This document shows, in pieces, positions 25,614 through 35,804 of a DNA stretch of 64,000 nucleotides. The notes under the pieces were generated by a model. That model made no database searches. It was not told where the DNA came from and saw only the letters and a program-made list of their open reading frames with translations. Position 1 is the first letter of the stretch. Each line of letters starts with the position of its first letter. A program made the position numbers and the translations under genes. Origin of the DNA: Streptomyces nigra (GTDB lineage: Bacteria; Actinomycetota; Actinomycetes; Streptomycetales; Streptomycetaceae); the NCBI RefSeq assembly GCF_003074055.1, contig NZ_CP029043.1, positions 4,828,501 through 4,892,500 of the forward strand, written 5' to 3'.

Positions 25614-26675
25614 GTGACCACTCAGACCAAGCCTGAAGAGGCCGCTGCTCCCGCCTCGGGGGACGCCTTTCTCTCGGTGCGCGACCTCAAGGTCCACTTC
25701 TCCACCGAGGACGGCATCGTCAAGGCGGTGGACGGGCTCTCCTTCGACCTCGAGCGCGGCAAGACCCTCGGGATCGTGGGCGAGTCCGGTTCCGGCAAGT
25801 CCGTGACCAACCTCGCCGTCCTCGGTCTGCACAACCGCAAGACGACGACGATCGACGGCTCCATCACGCTGGACGGCCAGGAGCTGACCGACGCCAGCGA
25901 GAAGAAGCTGGAGACGCTGCGCGGCAAGAAGATGGCGATGATCTTCCAGGACGCGCTGACCGCCCTGTCGCCCTACTACACGGTGGGCCGGCAGATCGCC
26001 GAGCCGTTCATGAAGCACACCGGCGCCTCCAAGCGGGACGCCCGGGTGCGTGCCATCGATCTGCTGGAGAAGGTCGGCATCCCGCACCCGCAGCAGCGCG
26101 TGGACGACTACCCGCACCAGTTCTCCGGTGGTATGCGCCAGCGCGCCATGATCGCCATGGCGCTGGCCTGCGACCCGGACCTGCTGATCGCCGACGAGCC
26201 GACCACCGCGCTCGACGTGACCGTGCAGGCGCAGATCCTCGACCTGCTCAAGGACCTGCAGCAGGAGTTCGGCTCCGCGATCATCATGATCACCCACGAC
26301 CTCGGCGTGGTCGCCAACATGGCGGACGACATCCTCGTGATGTACGCCGGCCGGGCCGTGGAGCGCGGCACGGTGCGCGAGGTGCTGAAGACGCCTCAGC
26401 ACCCGTACACCTGGGGCCTGCTCGGTTCGATGCCGCGGCTGTCCTCGAGCGTCGACGAGCCGCTGCTGCCGATCCCCGGCTCGCCGCCGTCCCTGCTGAA
26501 CCCGCCGTCGGGCTGCCCGTTCCACCCGCGGTGCGCGCACACCGACAAGGTGCAGGGCGGGCTGTGCGCGGGGGAGCGGCCGGCGCTCGCCGCCGGGCGT
26601 GCCGCCGCCTGCCACCTGACGGGGGAGCAGCGGCAGCAGGTCTTCATCGACACGATTCAGCCCCGGCTGGGCTGA
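25614..26675 (+). CDS. bldKD: Oligopeptide ABC transporter ATPase BldKD (DppD/OppD type)
   Basis: The 353-aa cytoplasmic ATPase has Walker A GESGSGKS (about residue 56), signature FSGGMRQR, Walker B LLIADEPT and switch His in ITHDLGV. The C-terminal oligopeptide extension has cysteines in GCPFHPRCAHTD plus two later Cys, a set that in mycobacterial OppD is reported to bind an Fe-S cluster. The GTG start at 25614 follows AGGAGAA. It works as a heterodimer with BldKE. Confidence 0.95.
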   Translation: MTTQTKPEEAAAPASGDAFLSVRDLKVHFSTEDGIVKAVDGLSFDLERGKTLGIVGESGSGKSVTNLAVLGLHNRKTTTIDGSITLDGQELTDASEKKLETLRGKKMAMIFQDALTALSPYYTVGRQIAEPFMKHTGASKRDARVRAIDLLEKVGIPHPQQRVDDYPHQFSGGMRQRAMIAMALACDPDLLIADEPTTALDVTVQAQILDLLKDLQQEFGSAIIMITHDLGVVANMADDILVMYAGRAVERGTVREVLKTPQHPYTWGLLGSMPRLSSSVDEPLLPIPGSPPSLLNPPSGCPFHPRCAHTDKVQGGLCAGERPALAAGRAAACHLTGEQRQQVFIDTIQPRLG

Positions 26676-26702
26676 GCGGAAACCGGCGACTGGGGCATCA
26701 CC

Positions 26703-27848
<1,146 letters not shown>

Positions 27849-27857
27849 CCCCTGGTC

Positions 27858-27921
27858 ACACGCACGAGGACCGGGGTGCGAGCGCCGCAGCAGGCGCTCG
27901 CACCCCGGTCCTCGTGCGTGT
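27858..27921. terminator. Strong bidirectional terminator (29-bp perfect stem)
   Basis: Arms at 27858-27886 and 27893-27921 are exact reverse complements around a GCAGCA loop. The element lies between the convergent ends of bldKE and the leftward ATPase, its right arm reaching the first base of the latter's stop codon. Confidence 0.9.
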
Positions 27922-28898
27922 CAGGCCGGTGCCGTCGCCCGCGCCCAGTGACAGGCCACCTGGGCGTGCGGGCCCCCGTCGAGGATCTCCGGGTCCTCGG
28001 TGCGGCAGGCGTCCGCCACCCCCGCCCGCTCCGCCTCCCCGCTCGCCAGCACCGGGCAGCGGGCGTGGAAGCGGCAGCCGGGCGGTACCCGTGACGGGTC
28101 CGGCGGCTCCCCGCTGAGGATCACCGGATCACCGGGCGCCTCCGGCAGGACCGACAAAAGCGCCCGTGTGTACGGGTGCCGCGGTGCCGTCAGGACCTGC
28201 TCGACGTCCCCGGTCTCCACGATCCGGCCCAGGTACATCACCGCCACCCGGTCCGCGATGTTCCACGCCAGCCCCAGATCGTGCGTCACCACCAGCGCGG
28301 ACAGCCCGAGTTCGGTGCGCAGGCGCAGCAGCAGGGCCAGGATCTCGCCCCGCACGGAGGCGTCCAGGGAGGCCACCGGCTCGTCCGCGACGAGGAGTTC
28401 GGGCGCGAGGACCAGAGCGCCGGCGATGACCACGCGCTGGCGCTGCCCGCCCGACAGCTCGTGCGGATAGCGCAGGAAGAACCGCTCGGGCGGCCGCAGC
28501 CCCGCCCGGGACAGCGCCCCGGCCACCGCCGCACGCTCGTCGCCGGTGTACCCGTGGATGCGCAGCCCTTCCGCCACCGCCTCGTACACGGTGTGCCGGG
28601 GGTTCAGGGAGCCCGTCGGGTCCTGGAGGACGAGCTGGACACGGCGCCGGTACGCCTTGAGGGCGCGCGCGTCGGGCCGTACCTCCTCCCCGTCGAAGAC
28701 GACCCGCCCGCTGGTCGGCCGGACCAGCCCGAGCAGGGCGCGGGCCAGGGTCGTCTTGCCGCAGCCGGACTCGCCGACCAGGGCGACGATCTCCCCGGCA
28801 CCGATGTCCAGTTCGACCCCGTCCACCGCACGGGCGGGCGGGGCGCCGTGCCTGCCGGGGAACGTGACGTGCAGGTCCCGTGCGCTCAGCAGGGTCAT
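27921..28898 (-). CDS. Oligopeptide ABC transporter ATPase (OppF type), leftward system
   Basis: The 325-aa ATPase has Walker A GESGCGKT (42-49), signature LSGGQRQR, Walker B LLVADEPVASLD and VTHDLGLA. The oligopeptide C-terminal extension is CRFHARCPVL, a later Cys in DACRTED, and CHWARA. It is the last gene of the leftward importer operon. The ATG at 28898 has GAGGAG upstream and overlaps the stop of the 59-codon mini-gene (ATGA). Its first 21 residues and start region are duplicated 176 bp upstream. Confidence 0.93.
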   Translation of the reverse strand: MTLLSARDLHVTFPGRHGAPPARAVDGVELDIGAGEIVALVGESGCGKTTLARALLGLVRPTSGRVVFDGEEVRPDARALKAYRRRVQLVLQDPTGSLNPRHTVYEAVAEGLRIHGYTGDERAAVAGALSRAGLRPPERFFLRYPHELSGGQRQRVVIAGALVLAPELLVADEPVASLDASVRGEILALLLRLRTELGLSALVVTHDLGLAWNIADRVAVMYLGRIVETGDVEQVLTAPRHPYTRALLSVLPEAPGDPVILSGEPPDPSRVPPGCRFHARCPVLASGEAERAGVADACRTEDPEILDGGPHAQVACHWARATAPA

Positions 28899-29187
28899 GT
28901 TCCGCTCCTCGCGTCCTGGGCCGCGCCCACGTGCACACACGCCGCCCGTCGGCCCGTGCCCGAGAACCGCAGGGCCGGATTGTCGGCCGCGCAGGAGTCA
29001 CACGCGCAGGTGGGCGGGGCGCCGTGCCTGCCGGGGAAGGTGACGTGCAGGTCCCGTGCGCTCAGCAGGGTCATGTTCCGCTCCTCGCGTCCTGGGCCGC
29101 GCCCACGTGCACACAGGCCGCCCGCCGGCCCGTGCCCGAGACGCGCAGCGCCGGGTCGTCGACCGCGCAGGACTCCAGCGCGACCGG
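28836..29187. repeat. 176-bp tandem duplication at the junction of two ATPase genes
   Basis: Units 28836-29011 and 29012-29187 are about 90% identical. Each contains the end of the upstream ATPase reading frame (Cys-containing C-terminus), the GAGGAG SD, the ATGA stop/start overlap and the first about 21 codons of the downstream ATPase. The inner unit has diverged more in the C-terminal-like part. Confidence 0.88.
28895..29074 (-). CDS. 59-aa chimeric mini-gene created by the tandem duplication
   Basis: The ATG at 29074 overlaps the stop of the upstream ATPase (ATGA) and its own TGA overlaps the ATG of the downstream ATPase (ATGA). The peptide begins MTLLSARDLHVTFPGRHGAPP, the N-terminus of the downstream ATPase, then joins TCACDSCAADNPAL and a copy of the upstream ATPase's C-terminus (GRRAACVHVG). 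It has a full SD. No function is expected beyond keeping translational coupling; a Cys-rich tail (CAC..C) is notable. Confidence 0.5.
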   Translation of the reverse strand: MTLLSARDLHVTFPGRHGAPPTCACDSCAADNPALRFSGTGRRAACVHVGAAQDARSGT

Positions 29188-30045
29188 GCAGCGGGGGTGG
29201 AAGGCGCACCCGGAGGGCAGGTCCGACGGGTCCGGCGGGTCGCCGGGCAGACCGCGCGGGGCGAACCGGGACGCCGGGTCGCCGATCCTCGGGAACGCCT
29301 CCGACAGCGCCCACGCGTAGGGGTGCCCGGCGTCCTCGTACACCGTGCGCGCCGGGCCCTCCTCGACCACCCGGCCCGCGTACATCACCGCCATCCGGTC
29401 GCAGGTCTCGGCGAGGACGGCGAGGTCGTGGCTGATCGCGACGAGCCCGAGCTCCTGCTCGGCGACGAGCCCCTCGATGAGCCGCAGGATCTGCGCCTGG
29501 ATCATCACGTCCAGCGCGGTCGTCGGCTCGTCGGCGACGACGAGGCGGGGGTCGCAGGCCAGCGCCATCGCGATCATGACGCGCTGGCGCTGCCCGCCGG
29601 ACAGCTCGTGCGGATACGCCGAGGCCCGCGCCGCCGGGAGCCCGACCTGCTCCAGGAGTTCCCCGGTGCGCCGGCGGGCGGCGGCCGGGGTCGCCCTGCG
29701 GTGCAGCAGGATCGGCTCGGCGATCTGGTCCCCGACGCGGTGCACGGCGTTCAGCGAGTGCATCGCGCCCTGGAAGACGATCGACGCCCCGGCCCAGCGC
29801 ACCGCGCGCACCCGGCCCCACCGCATGGTGAGGACGTCCTCGCCGTCCAGCAGGACCTCGCCGCCGACCCGGGTGCCGGGCGGCAGCAGCCGCAGCAGGG
29901 CGAGGGCGAGCGTGGACTTGCCGCACCCCGACTCCCCGGCGATGCCGAGCTTCTGCCCGGCCTCCAGGCTCAGGTCGACCCCGCGGACGGCGGCCGCGCC
30001 GCCCGGGTAGGTCACCTCCAGGTTCCGGACCTCGAGGAGTGTCAA
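29071..30045 (-). CDS. Oligopeptide ABC transporter ATPase (OppD type), leftward system
   Basis: The 324-aa ATPase has Walker A GESGCGKS (37-44), signature LSGGQRQR, Walker B LVVADEPTTALD and ISHDLAVL. Its C-terminal Cys set is CAFHPRCPVALESC plus RRAACVH. The TTG start at 30045 overlaps the permease stop as TTGA, with GGGGGTGG upstream, so coupling explains the weak start codon. Its last codons lie in the outer copy of the 176-bp duplication. Confidence 0.92.
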   Translation of the reverse strand: MTLLEVRNLEVTYPGGAAAVRGVDLSLEAGQKLGIAGESGCGKSTLALALLRLLPPGTRVGGEVLLDGEDVLTMRWGRVRAVRWAGASIVFQGAMHSLNAVHRVGDQIAEPILLHRRATPAAARRRTGELLEQVGLPAARASAYPHELSGGQRQRVMIAMALACDPRLVVADEPTTALDVMIQAQILRLIEGLVAEQELGLVAISHDLAVLAETCDRMAVMYAGRVVEEGPARTVYEDAGHPYAWALSEAFPRIGDPASRFAPRGLPGDPPDPSDLPSGCAFHPRCPVALESCAVDDPALRVSGTGRRAACVHVGAAQDARSGT

Positions 30046-30986
30046 CGGGCCACCCCCAGCCTGGGGTTGAGGACGGACTCCACCGCGCGCCCGCACAGCG
30101 TGAACGCGAGCGCGACGCCCGCGATCGCGAGGCCGGGCGGCACCAGGTACGACCAGTTCCCGGAGCTGACCGAGCCGGCCTCCCGGGCGTCCTGGAGCAG
30201 CCCGCCCCAGGACACGACGGTCGGGTCGCCCAGCCCCAGGAAGGCGAGCGTCGCCTCGGCGAGGATGGAGGAGGAGATCATCAGCGTCGTCTGGGCGAGG
30301 ACCAGCGGCATCACATTGGGCAGGACGTGCCGGACCATGATGTGCCGGTGCCCGCCGCCCAGCGCCCGGGCCCGCTCGATGTACGGCCGGGCCTCCACGG
30401 CGAGGGTCTGCGCCCGCACCAGCCGGGCCGTGGTCGGCCAGGATGTGACACCGATGGCCAGCACGACCGTGGCCAGCGAGCGGGACATCACGGTGGCCAG
30501 CGCGATGGCGAGGACCAATGTCGGCATCACCAGGAACCAGTCGGTGATCCGCATGACCACCGTGGCGTACGCGCCCTTGAAGTGGCCCGCGGTGATGCCG
30601 ACCAGGGTGCCGATCGCCACCGACAGCGCGGCCGCGAGCAGCCCCACGAGCAGCGACACCCGGGACCCCCACACCACCAGGCCGAGCAGGTCCCGCCCGA
30701 ACCGGTCGGTGCCCAGCCAGAACTCGCCGCTCGGGGTCTCCAGCGGCTGTCCGGGCGCCCCGGTCACGCTGGACACGTCGGAGCCGACGGTGAGCGGCGC
30801 GGTCAGCGCGGCCAGCGCGAACAGGGCCAGCGCGGCCAGCCCCACCAGTCCGGCCCGGTGGGTGCGGTACTCCCGCCAGAAGCGCGCGGCGGACGCACGG
30901 CGCCGGCGTCGGGCGAGCGTCCGCGCGCTCGGCGCCTTCGGGCCGGCACCCCGGTCCGTCACCGGCTCCCCGGTCCCGGCCGTCAT
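30042..30986 (-). CDS. Oligopeptide ABC transporter permease (OppC type), leftward system
   Basis: The 314-aa permease has a basic cytoplasmic N-terminus (ARRRRRASAARFW) and TM1 (LVGLAALALFALAALTA). It also has the FWLGTDRFGRDLLGLVVWG motif of OppC proteins and an EAA loop EARPYIERARALGGGHRHI. The ATG at 30986 overlaps the upstream permease stop (ATGA). Confidence 0.93.
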   Translation of the reverse strand: MTAGTGEPVTDRGAGPKAPSARTLARRRRRASAARFWREYRTHRAGLVGLAALALFALAALTAPLTVGSDVSSVTGAPGQPLETPSGEFWLGTDRFGRDLLGLVVWGSRVSLLVGLLAAALSVAIGTLVGITAGHFKGAYATVVMRITDWFLVMPTLVLAIALATVMSRSLATVVLAIGVTSWPTTARLVRAQTLAVEARPYIERARALGGGHRHIMVRHVLPNVMPLVLAQTTLMISSSILAEATLAFLGLGDPTVVSWGGLLQDAREAGSVSSGNWSYLVPPGLAIAGVALAFTLCGRAVESVLNPRLGVAR

Positions 30987-32032
30987 CGGCCCACCCGCGG
31001 GTCGAGCAGCGGGTACACGAGGTCGGCCAGGGTGTTCATGACGATCACCGTCCCGGCGAAGAAGAGGAACAGGCCCTGCACCAGCGGCAGGTCGGGCACG
31101 CTCAGCCCCTGGTAGAACAGCCCGCCGAGCCCCGGCCAGGAGAACACCGTCTCGACCAGGATGACGCCGGCGACGGTCCGGCCGAGGTTGACGAAGACGA
31201 GGGTCACGGTCGGCAGCAGCGCGTTCGGCACGGCGTGCCGGCGGCGCACCTGGTCGTCGCGGAGCCCCTTGGCGCGGGCCGTCGTCAGATAGTCGCCGCC
31301 CATCTCGTCCAGCAGCGCGGAGCGGGCCACCAGCAGCGTCTGGCCGTACTCGACCGCCACCAGCGTGACGACGGGCAGGACCAGGTGGTGGGCGACGTCG
31401 AGGACATGGGCGAATCCCTCCTCGCCGCCGGACTCCATGCCGCCGGTCGGGAACAGCCCGGGGACCGGGCCGATGCCGACGGCGAACACGATGATGAGCA
31501 GCAGGCCCAGCCAGAACGACGGCACGGAGTACAGGGTGAGCGCCAGACCGGTGTTCAGCCGGTCGCCGAGCCCGCCGTGCCGCCAGGCCGAGCGGGTGCC
31601 CAGCACGATGCCGAGCAGGGTGAACAGGACGAAGGCGGTGCCGGTGAGGAGCAGCGTGTTGGGCAGCGCCTCGGCGATCTTGTCGGTGACGGGCGCGTGG
31701 AACTGGTACGACGTCCCGAGATCGCCGGTGAGCGCCTTGCCGCAGTACTCGGTGAACTGCTGCCACAGCGGCAGGTCGAGCCCGAACTCCTCGCGGTAGG
31801 CGGCCATCTGCTCGGCCGAGACGGGCCGGCCGCCGGTCATGGTCTTGACCGGGTCGCCGGGGATCAGCCGGAACAGGAAGAACCCGGTGACGAGCACGGC
31901 GAACAGGGAGACGGCGGCGCCGCCCACCTTGCCCGCGCCGTAGCGCAGATAGCGCGTGGTGGTGCGCGCCCGCGGTCCGGGGCCCGCGGGCGCGGCGGCC
32001 TTCACGGCCGCGGTGAGGGGTGCGTCGGTCAT
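30983..32032 (-). CDS. Oligopeptide ABC transporter permease (OppB type), leftward system
   Basis: The 349-aa permease has a 45-residue cytoplasmic Ala/Pro/Arg-rich N-terminus, then six helices. It carries RLIPGDPVKTM after TM1 and FGLDLPLWQQF, both typical OppB features. The EAA loop is GGDYLTTARAKGLRDDQV. The ATG at 32032 lies 3 bp after the binding-protein stop, so coupling is likely. Confidence 0.93.
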   Translation of the reverse strand: MTDAPLTAAVKAAAPAGPGPRARTTTRYLRYGAGKVGGAAVSLFAVLVTGFFLFRLIPGDPVKTMTGGRPVSAEQMAAYREEFGLDLPLWQQFTEYCGKALTGDLGTSYQFHAPVTDKIAEALPNTLLLTGTAFVLFTLLGIVLGTRSAWRHGGLGDRLNTGLALTLYSVPSFWLGLLLIIVFAVGIGPVPGLFPTGGMESGGEEGFAHVLDVAHHLVLPVVTLVAVEYGQTLLVARSALLDEMGGDYLTTARAKGLRDDQVRRRHAVPNALLPTVTLVFVNLGRTVAGVILVETVFSWPGLGGLFYQGLSVPDLPLVQGLFLFFAGTVIVMNTLADLVYPLLDPRVGR

Positions 32033-32035
32033 GCG

Positions 32036-33859
32036 CTACTCGCGGTCCTCGGCGGTGGACCGGCGGCGCAGCGCGAAGAAGACGCCCGCGCCCGCGAGGA
32101 CCACGACACCGGCGACGATGCCGACGACGATGCCCGTCGAGCTCGAGCCGCCGGAGTCCCCGCCGTCCGCCGGGGTGGCCGACCACCAGCTCCAGTAGCC
32201 GTCCTGTCCGTAGATGTTGCCCGCCTTCTCGGGCATCGTCGTGATCGAGGCGATCTGGTCCGTTCGGTAGGCCTCGACGGCGTTCGGGTAGGCCATGACG
32301 TTCATGTACCCGAGGTCGTACAGCCGGGACTGCATCTGCTTGACGAGGTCGGCGCGCTTGGCCGGGTCGTACTCGGCGAGCTGCTTGGCGTACAGCTCGT
32401 CGTACTGCTTGTCGCAGATGAAGTTGTCGGTGGCGCCGGTGTCCTTCGGGGTGGCGGGCAGCGCCGCGCAGGTGTGGATCGACATCACGAAGTCGGGGTC
32501 CGGGTTGACGGACCAGCCGTCGAAGGCGAGGTCGTAGGTGCCGGCGAGCCAGGGGTCGGTGACGTTGTCCAGGCAGTTAAGGGTGACGTCGATGCCGAGG
32601 TCGCCCCACCACTCCTGGAGGTACTGTCCGATGGCCTTGTCGTTGGGGTCGGTGGCGTGGCAGAGCACGCGGTAGTCGAGCGGCTTGCCGTCCTTGCCGA
32701 GGCGCTTGCCGTCACCGTTCTTCTTGTACCCGGCCTCGTCGAGGAGCCGGGCCGCCTTCGCGGGGTCGTAGGCGAGCTCCTGCCCGTCCGACGGCTCCCA
32801 GAAGTACGAGCCGAAGCGCGGCGGTATGTAGCCCTCGCCCTGTACGGCGTATCCCTGGAAGACCTTGTCGATGATCGTCTTGCGGTCGACGGCCATGAAC
32901 AGGGCGTGCCGCACCCGTTCGTCCAGCAGCGACGGATGGCCGTCGCCGAGTTTCTCGCCGTTCTTCGCCCGGGCGCCCGGGTTGACGGCCAGCGCGTAGA
33001 AGCGGCGGCCGGGGGCGTCGTTCACCTTGATGTTCTTCTCGCTCTTCAGCGAGGACGCCTGGGCGGGAGTGAGGGAGGGCGACCCGGAGACGAAGGAGAC
33101 CTCGCCCTTGCGCAGGGCGGCGACGGCCGCGTCCTGGTCCTTGTAGTAGCGGAAGACCAGCTCGTCGAACTTGGGCGCCCCCCGCCAGAAGTTCTTGTTG
33201 GCCTTCAGCCGCACATAGCTGTCGGGCTTGTAGTCGGTGAGGATGAATGGCCCGTTTCCGACGATGGGGAACTTCTTGTCGTTGTTGAACTCCGAGTAGT
33301 CGTCGACCTTCTCCCAGACGTGCTTCGGCACGATCGGCACGTCCAGGGCCGTCATCGTGGCCTGCGGCTTCTTCAGCTCGATGACCAGCTTGGTGGGGCT
33401 CGGGGCGGTCACCTTGCGGAAGTTGGCGACGAAACTGCCGTTGGCCGTCGCCGCGTCCGGGTCGGTCATCATCGTGTTGAACGTCCACGCCGCGTCCTCG
33501 GCCGTGGCCCGCTTCCCGTCCGACCACGAGGAGTTGGAGCGGATCGTGTAGGTCCAGGTCAGCTTGTCCGGCGACGACGTCCACTTGGTGGCCAGGGCGG
33601 GGATCGCCCGGGCGTCCTCGGGGTCGTAGTTGGTGAGGTACTCGTACGTCAGCCGGTGGATGCTGGTGCTCAGGAGACGCTGGGCGAGGAACGGACTCAG
33701 TGAGTCGACGCTCTGTGCGACTGCGACGGTGAGGACCTTGTCGCCGTCCGCGGCCGCCGCCTGCTGCGGCACCAGTCCGGCCGCCAGCGTCAGGGCGGCG
33801 GCTCCGGTGGCGGCGACCAGGCGCCGCCGTGCTCTGCCGTGCTGCTCAGAAGTACTCAT
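32036..33859 (-). CDS. Peptide-binding protein with C-terminal membrane anchor, leftward system
   Basis: The 607-aa protein has a Sec signal peptide (ALTLAAGLVPQQAAAA, cleavage about residue 37) without a lipobox Cys. A family-5 binding domain follows (KVLTVAVAQSVDSLSPF, GNGPFILTDYKPDSYV, LLDERVRHALFMAVDRKTI). A Gly/Ser linker (DGGDSGGSSSTG) leads to one TM helix (IVVGIVAGVVVLAGAGVFFA) and a basic tail RRRSTAEDRE. Anchoring a binding protein by its C-terminus instead of a lipid is unusual. The ATG at 33859 has GAGG upstream. First gene of the leftward operon. Confidence 0.93.
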   Translation of the reverse strand: MSTSEQHGRARRRLVAATGAAALTLAAGLVPQQAAAADGDKVLTVAVAQSVDSLSPFLAQRLLSTSIHRLTYEYLTNYDPEDARAIPALATKWTSSPDKLTWTYTIRSNSSWSDGKRATAEDAAWTFNTMMTDPDAATANGSFVANFRKVTAPSPTKLVIELKKPQATMTALDVPIVPKHVWEKVDDYSEFNNDKKFPIVGNGPFILTDYKPDSYVRLKANKNFWRGAPKFDELVFRYYKDQDAAVAALRKGEVSFVSGSPSLTPAQASSLKSEKNIKVNDAPGRRFYALAVNPGARAKNGEKLGDGHPSLLDERVRHALFMAVDRKTIIDKVFQGYAVQGEGYIPPRFGSYFWEPSDGQELAYDPAKAARLLDEAGYKKNGDGKRLGKDGKPLDYRVLCHATDPNDKAIGQYLQEWWGDLGIDVTLNCLDNVTDPWLAGTYDLAFDGWSVNPDPDFVMSIHTCAALPATPKDTGATDNFICDKQYDELYAKQLAEYDPAKRADLVKQMQSRLYDLGYMNVMAYPNAVEAYRTDQIASITTMPEKAGNIYGQDGYWSWWSATPADGGDSGGSSSTGIVVGIVAGVVVLAGAGVFFALRRRSTAEDRE

Positions 33860-34174
33860 GGTGGTGACCTCGCGTCATCGCTTGCAGAGGGACGGCCTGT
33901 TGGACTGTCAGCGCGTTCATGCGCACGTCAACGGCGCATGAAACCCCATGTGGCCTGCGGAAACAACGAAGTGATGAGATTGAGACAGCCAGTGGTCCAG
34001 ACCGCTGAAGCGGCCCTGGTCGTGGCGTGACGCCCTGACGGGACCGTGCCGCCGAACGGGCCAACCCCGCCCCCGGATGGCCTCCGTGCGCATGCGCCGC
34101 CGCCGCGCGGCTGCCGATAGTGGCTGCCAGAGCATGGCGTCGACCAGGGCGCCGCGGTCACGAGGAGGCACCCG
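33860..34174. promoter_or_regulatory. Divergent promoter region between two oligopeptide importer operons
   Basis: This 315-bp region serves both operons. A perfect inverted repeat TTCATGCGC-N9-GCGCATGAA at 33916-33942 lies about 57 bp before the leftward start and is a good operator candidate. An AT-richer stretch (33955-33995) probably holds promoters. No gene is visible. Confidence 0.5.
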
Positions 34175-35797
34175 ATGCGCGCAGCCAGGCACGCCCGATG
34201 GGCCGCGGCCGCGATGGTCGTTGCGCTCGCGACGACCGCCTGCGGAGGCGGCGCCGACGCCGGGGAGGGCGGGGCGGTGCTCAGCTCCTCCTGGACGGAC
34301 CCGCAGAACCCGCTGGAGCCGGCCAACACCAACGAGGTGCAGGGCGGCAAGGTGCTGTCCATGATCTTCCGGGGGCTGAAGCAGTACGACCCGAAGACCG
34401 GCGAGGCGAAGAACATGGTCGCCGAGCGCATCGAGACGTCCGACTCGCAGCACTTCACCGTCACCCTGAAGGACGGCTGGACGTTCAGCGACGGCGAGAA
34501 GGTCACCGCGAAGTCCTTCGTCGACGCCTGGAACTACGGCGCGAGCCTGGAGAACAACCAGAAGAACGCCTACTTCTTCAGCTACATCGAGGGCTACGAC
34601 CAGGTCCACCCCGAGCAGGGCGAGCAGCGCGCGAAGACCATGTCCGGCCTGAAGGTCGTCGACGAGCGGACCTTCACGGTCACGCTCAGCCAGAAGTTCT
34701 CCGGGTTCCCGGACACCCTCGGCTACAACGCGTTCGTCCCGCTGCCCCGGTCGTTCTACGAGGACCACGCGGGCTGGCTCGCCAAGCCCGTCGGCAACGG
34801 GCCGTACACCGTGCAGTCGTACACCAGGGGCTCGGAGATGCGGCTGGTGCGGTGGGACGCCTACACCGGGCCCGACGCGGCCCGCAACGACGGCGTCACC
34901 CTGAAGGTCTACACCGACAACAACACCGCCTACACCGACCTGATGGCCGGCAACCTCGACCTGGTCGACGACGTCCCCGCCCAGCAGCTGAAGAACGTCC
35001 GCGCCGACCTCGACGGCCGCTACCTCAACACCCCGGCCGGCATCATCCAGACCCTGTCCTTCCCGCACTACGACAAGCGCTGGACCGGCCCCGGCGCCGA
35101 CAAGGTCCGCAAGGGCCTGTCCCGGGCCATCGACCGTGAGCAGATCACCCGGACCATCTTCCAGGGCACCCGCACCCCCGCCACCGACTGGACGTCCCCC
35201 GTGCTCGGCGCCGAGGGCGGCTACAAGGCGGGGCTGTGCGGCGAGTGGTGCGCGTACGACGCCGCCGCGGCCCGCAGGCTCATCGAGGAGGGCGGCGGGC
35301 TGCCCGGCGGTCAGGTCAAGATCACGTACAACGCCGACACCGGGTCCCACAAGCTGTGGGTGGACGCCGTCTGCAACTCCATCAACAACGCCCTGAACGA
35401 CGACAAGGCCTGCGTCGGCAACCCGATCGGCACCTTCGCCGACTTCCGCAGCAAGTCCACCACCCAGAAGATCGCCGGGCCGTTCCGGGCGGGCTGGCAG
35501 ATGGACTACCCGCTCACCCAGAACTTCCTCCAGCCGCTCTACTACACCAACGCCTCCTCCAACGACGGCAAGTGGTCCAACGAGGAGTTCGACCGGCTCG
35601 TCGACCGGGCGAACGCCGAGACGGACCCCGCCAAGGCCGTGAAGCTGTTCCAGCAGGCGGAGGAGGTCGTCCGCGACGAGATGGCGGCCGTCCCGCTCTG
35701 GTACCAGAACGGCAGCGCCGGCTGGTCCGAGCGCCTGTCCGACGTGACCCTCAACCCGTTCAGCGTCCCGGTCTACGAACAGATCAAGGTCGGCTGA
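34175..35797 (+). CDS. Oligopeptide-binding lipoprotein, third system
   Basis: The 540-aa lipoprotein has lipobox TTAC (Cys about 22) and a family-5 binding fold (SMIFRGLKQYDPKTG, VGNGPYTVQSYTRGSE, KVRKGLSRAIDREQI). Extra cysteines occur in GLCGEWCAYD and DDKACVG, possibly disulfides. The ATG at 34175 follows GAGGAGG. It heads the rightward operon and its start resembles the relic at 21267. Confidence 0.93.
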   Translation: MRAARHARWAAAAMVVALATTACGGGADAGEGGAVLSSSWTDPQNPLEPANTNEVQGGKVLSMIFRGLKQYDPKTGEAKNMVAERIETSDSQHFTVTLKDGWTFSDGEKVTAKSFVDAWNYGASLENNQKNAYFFSYIEGYDQVHPEQGEQRAKTMSGLKVVDERTFTVTLSQKFSGFPDTLGYNAFVPLPRSFYEDHAGWLAKPVGNGPYTVQSYTRGSEMRLVRWDAYTGPDAARNDGVTLKVYTDNNTAYTDLMAGNLDLVDDVPAQQLKNVRADLDGRYLNTPAGIIQTLSFPHYDKRWTGPGADKVRKGLSRAIDREQITRTIFQGTRTPATDWTSPVLGAEGGYKAGLCGEWCAYDAAAARRLIEEGGGLPGGQVKITYNADTGSHKLWVDAVCNSINNALNDDKACVGNPIGTFADFRSKSTTQKIAGPFRAGWQMDYPLTQNFLQPLYYTNASSNDGKWSNEEFDRLVDRANAETDPAKAVKLFQQAEEVVRDEMAAVPLWYQNGSAGWSERLSDVTLNPFSVPVYEQIKVG

Positions 35798-35804
35798 GCC
35801 CGCC

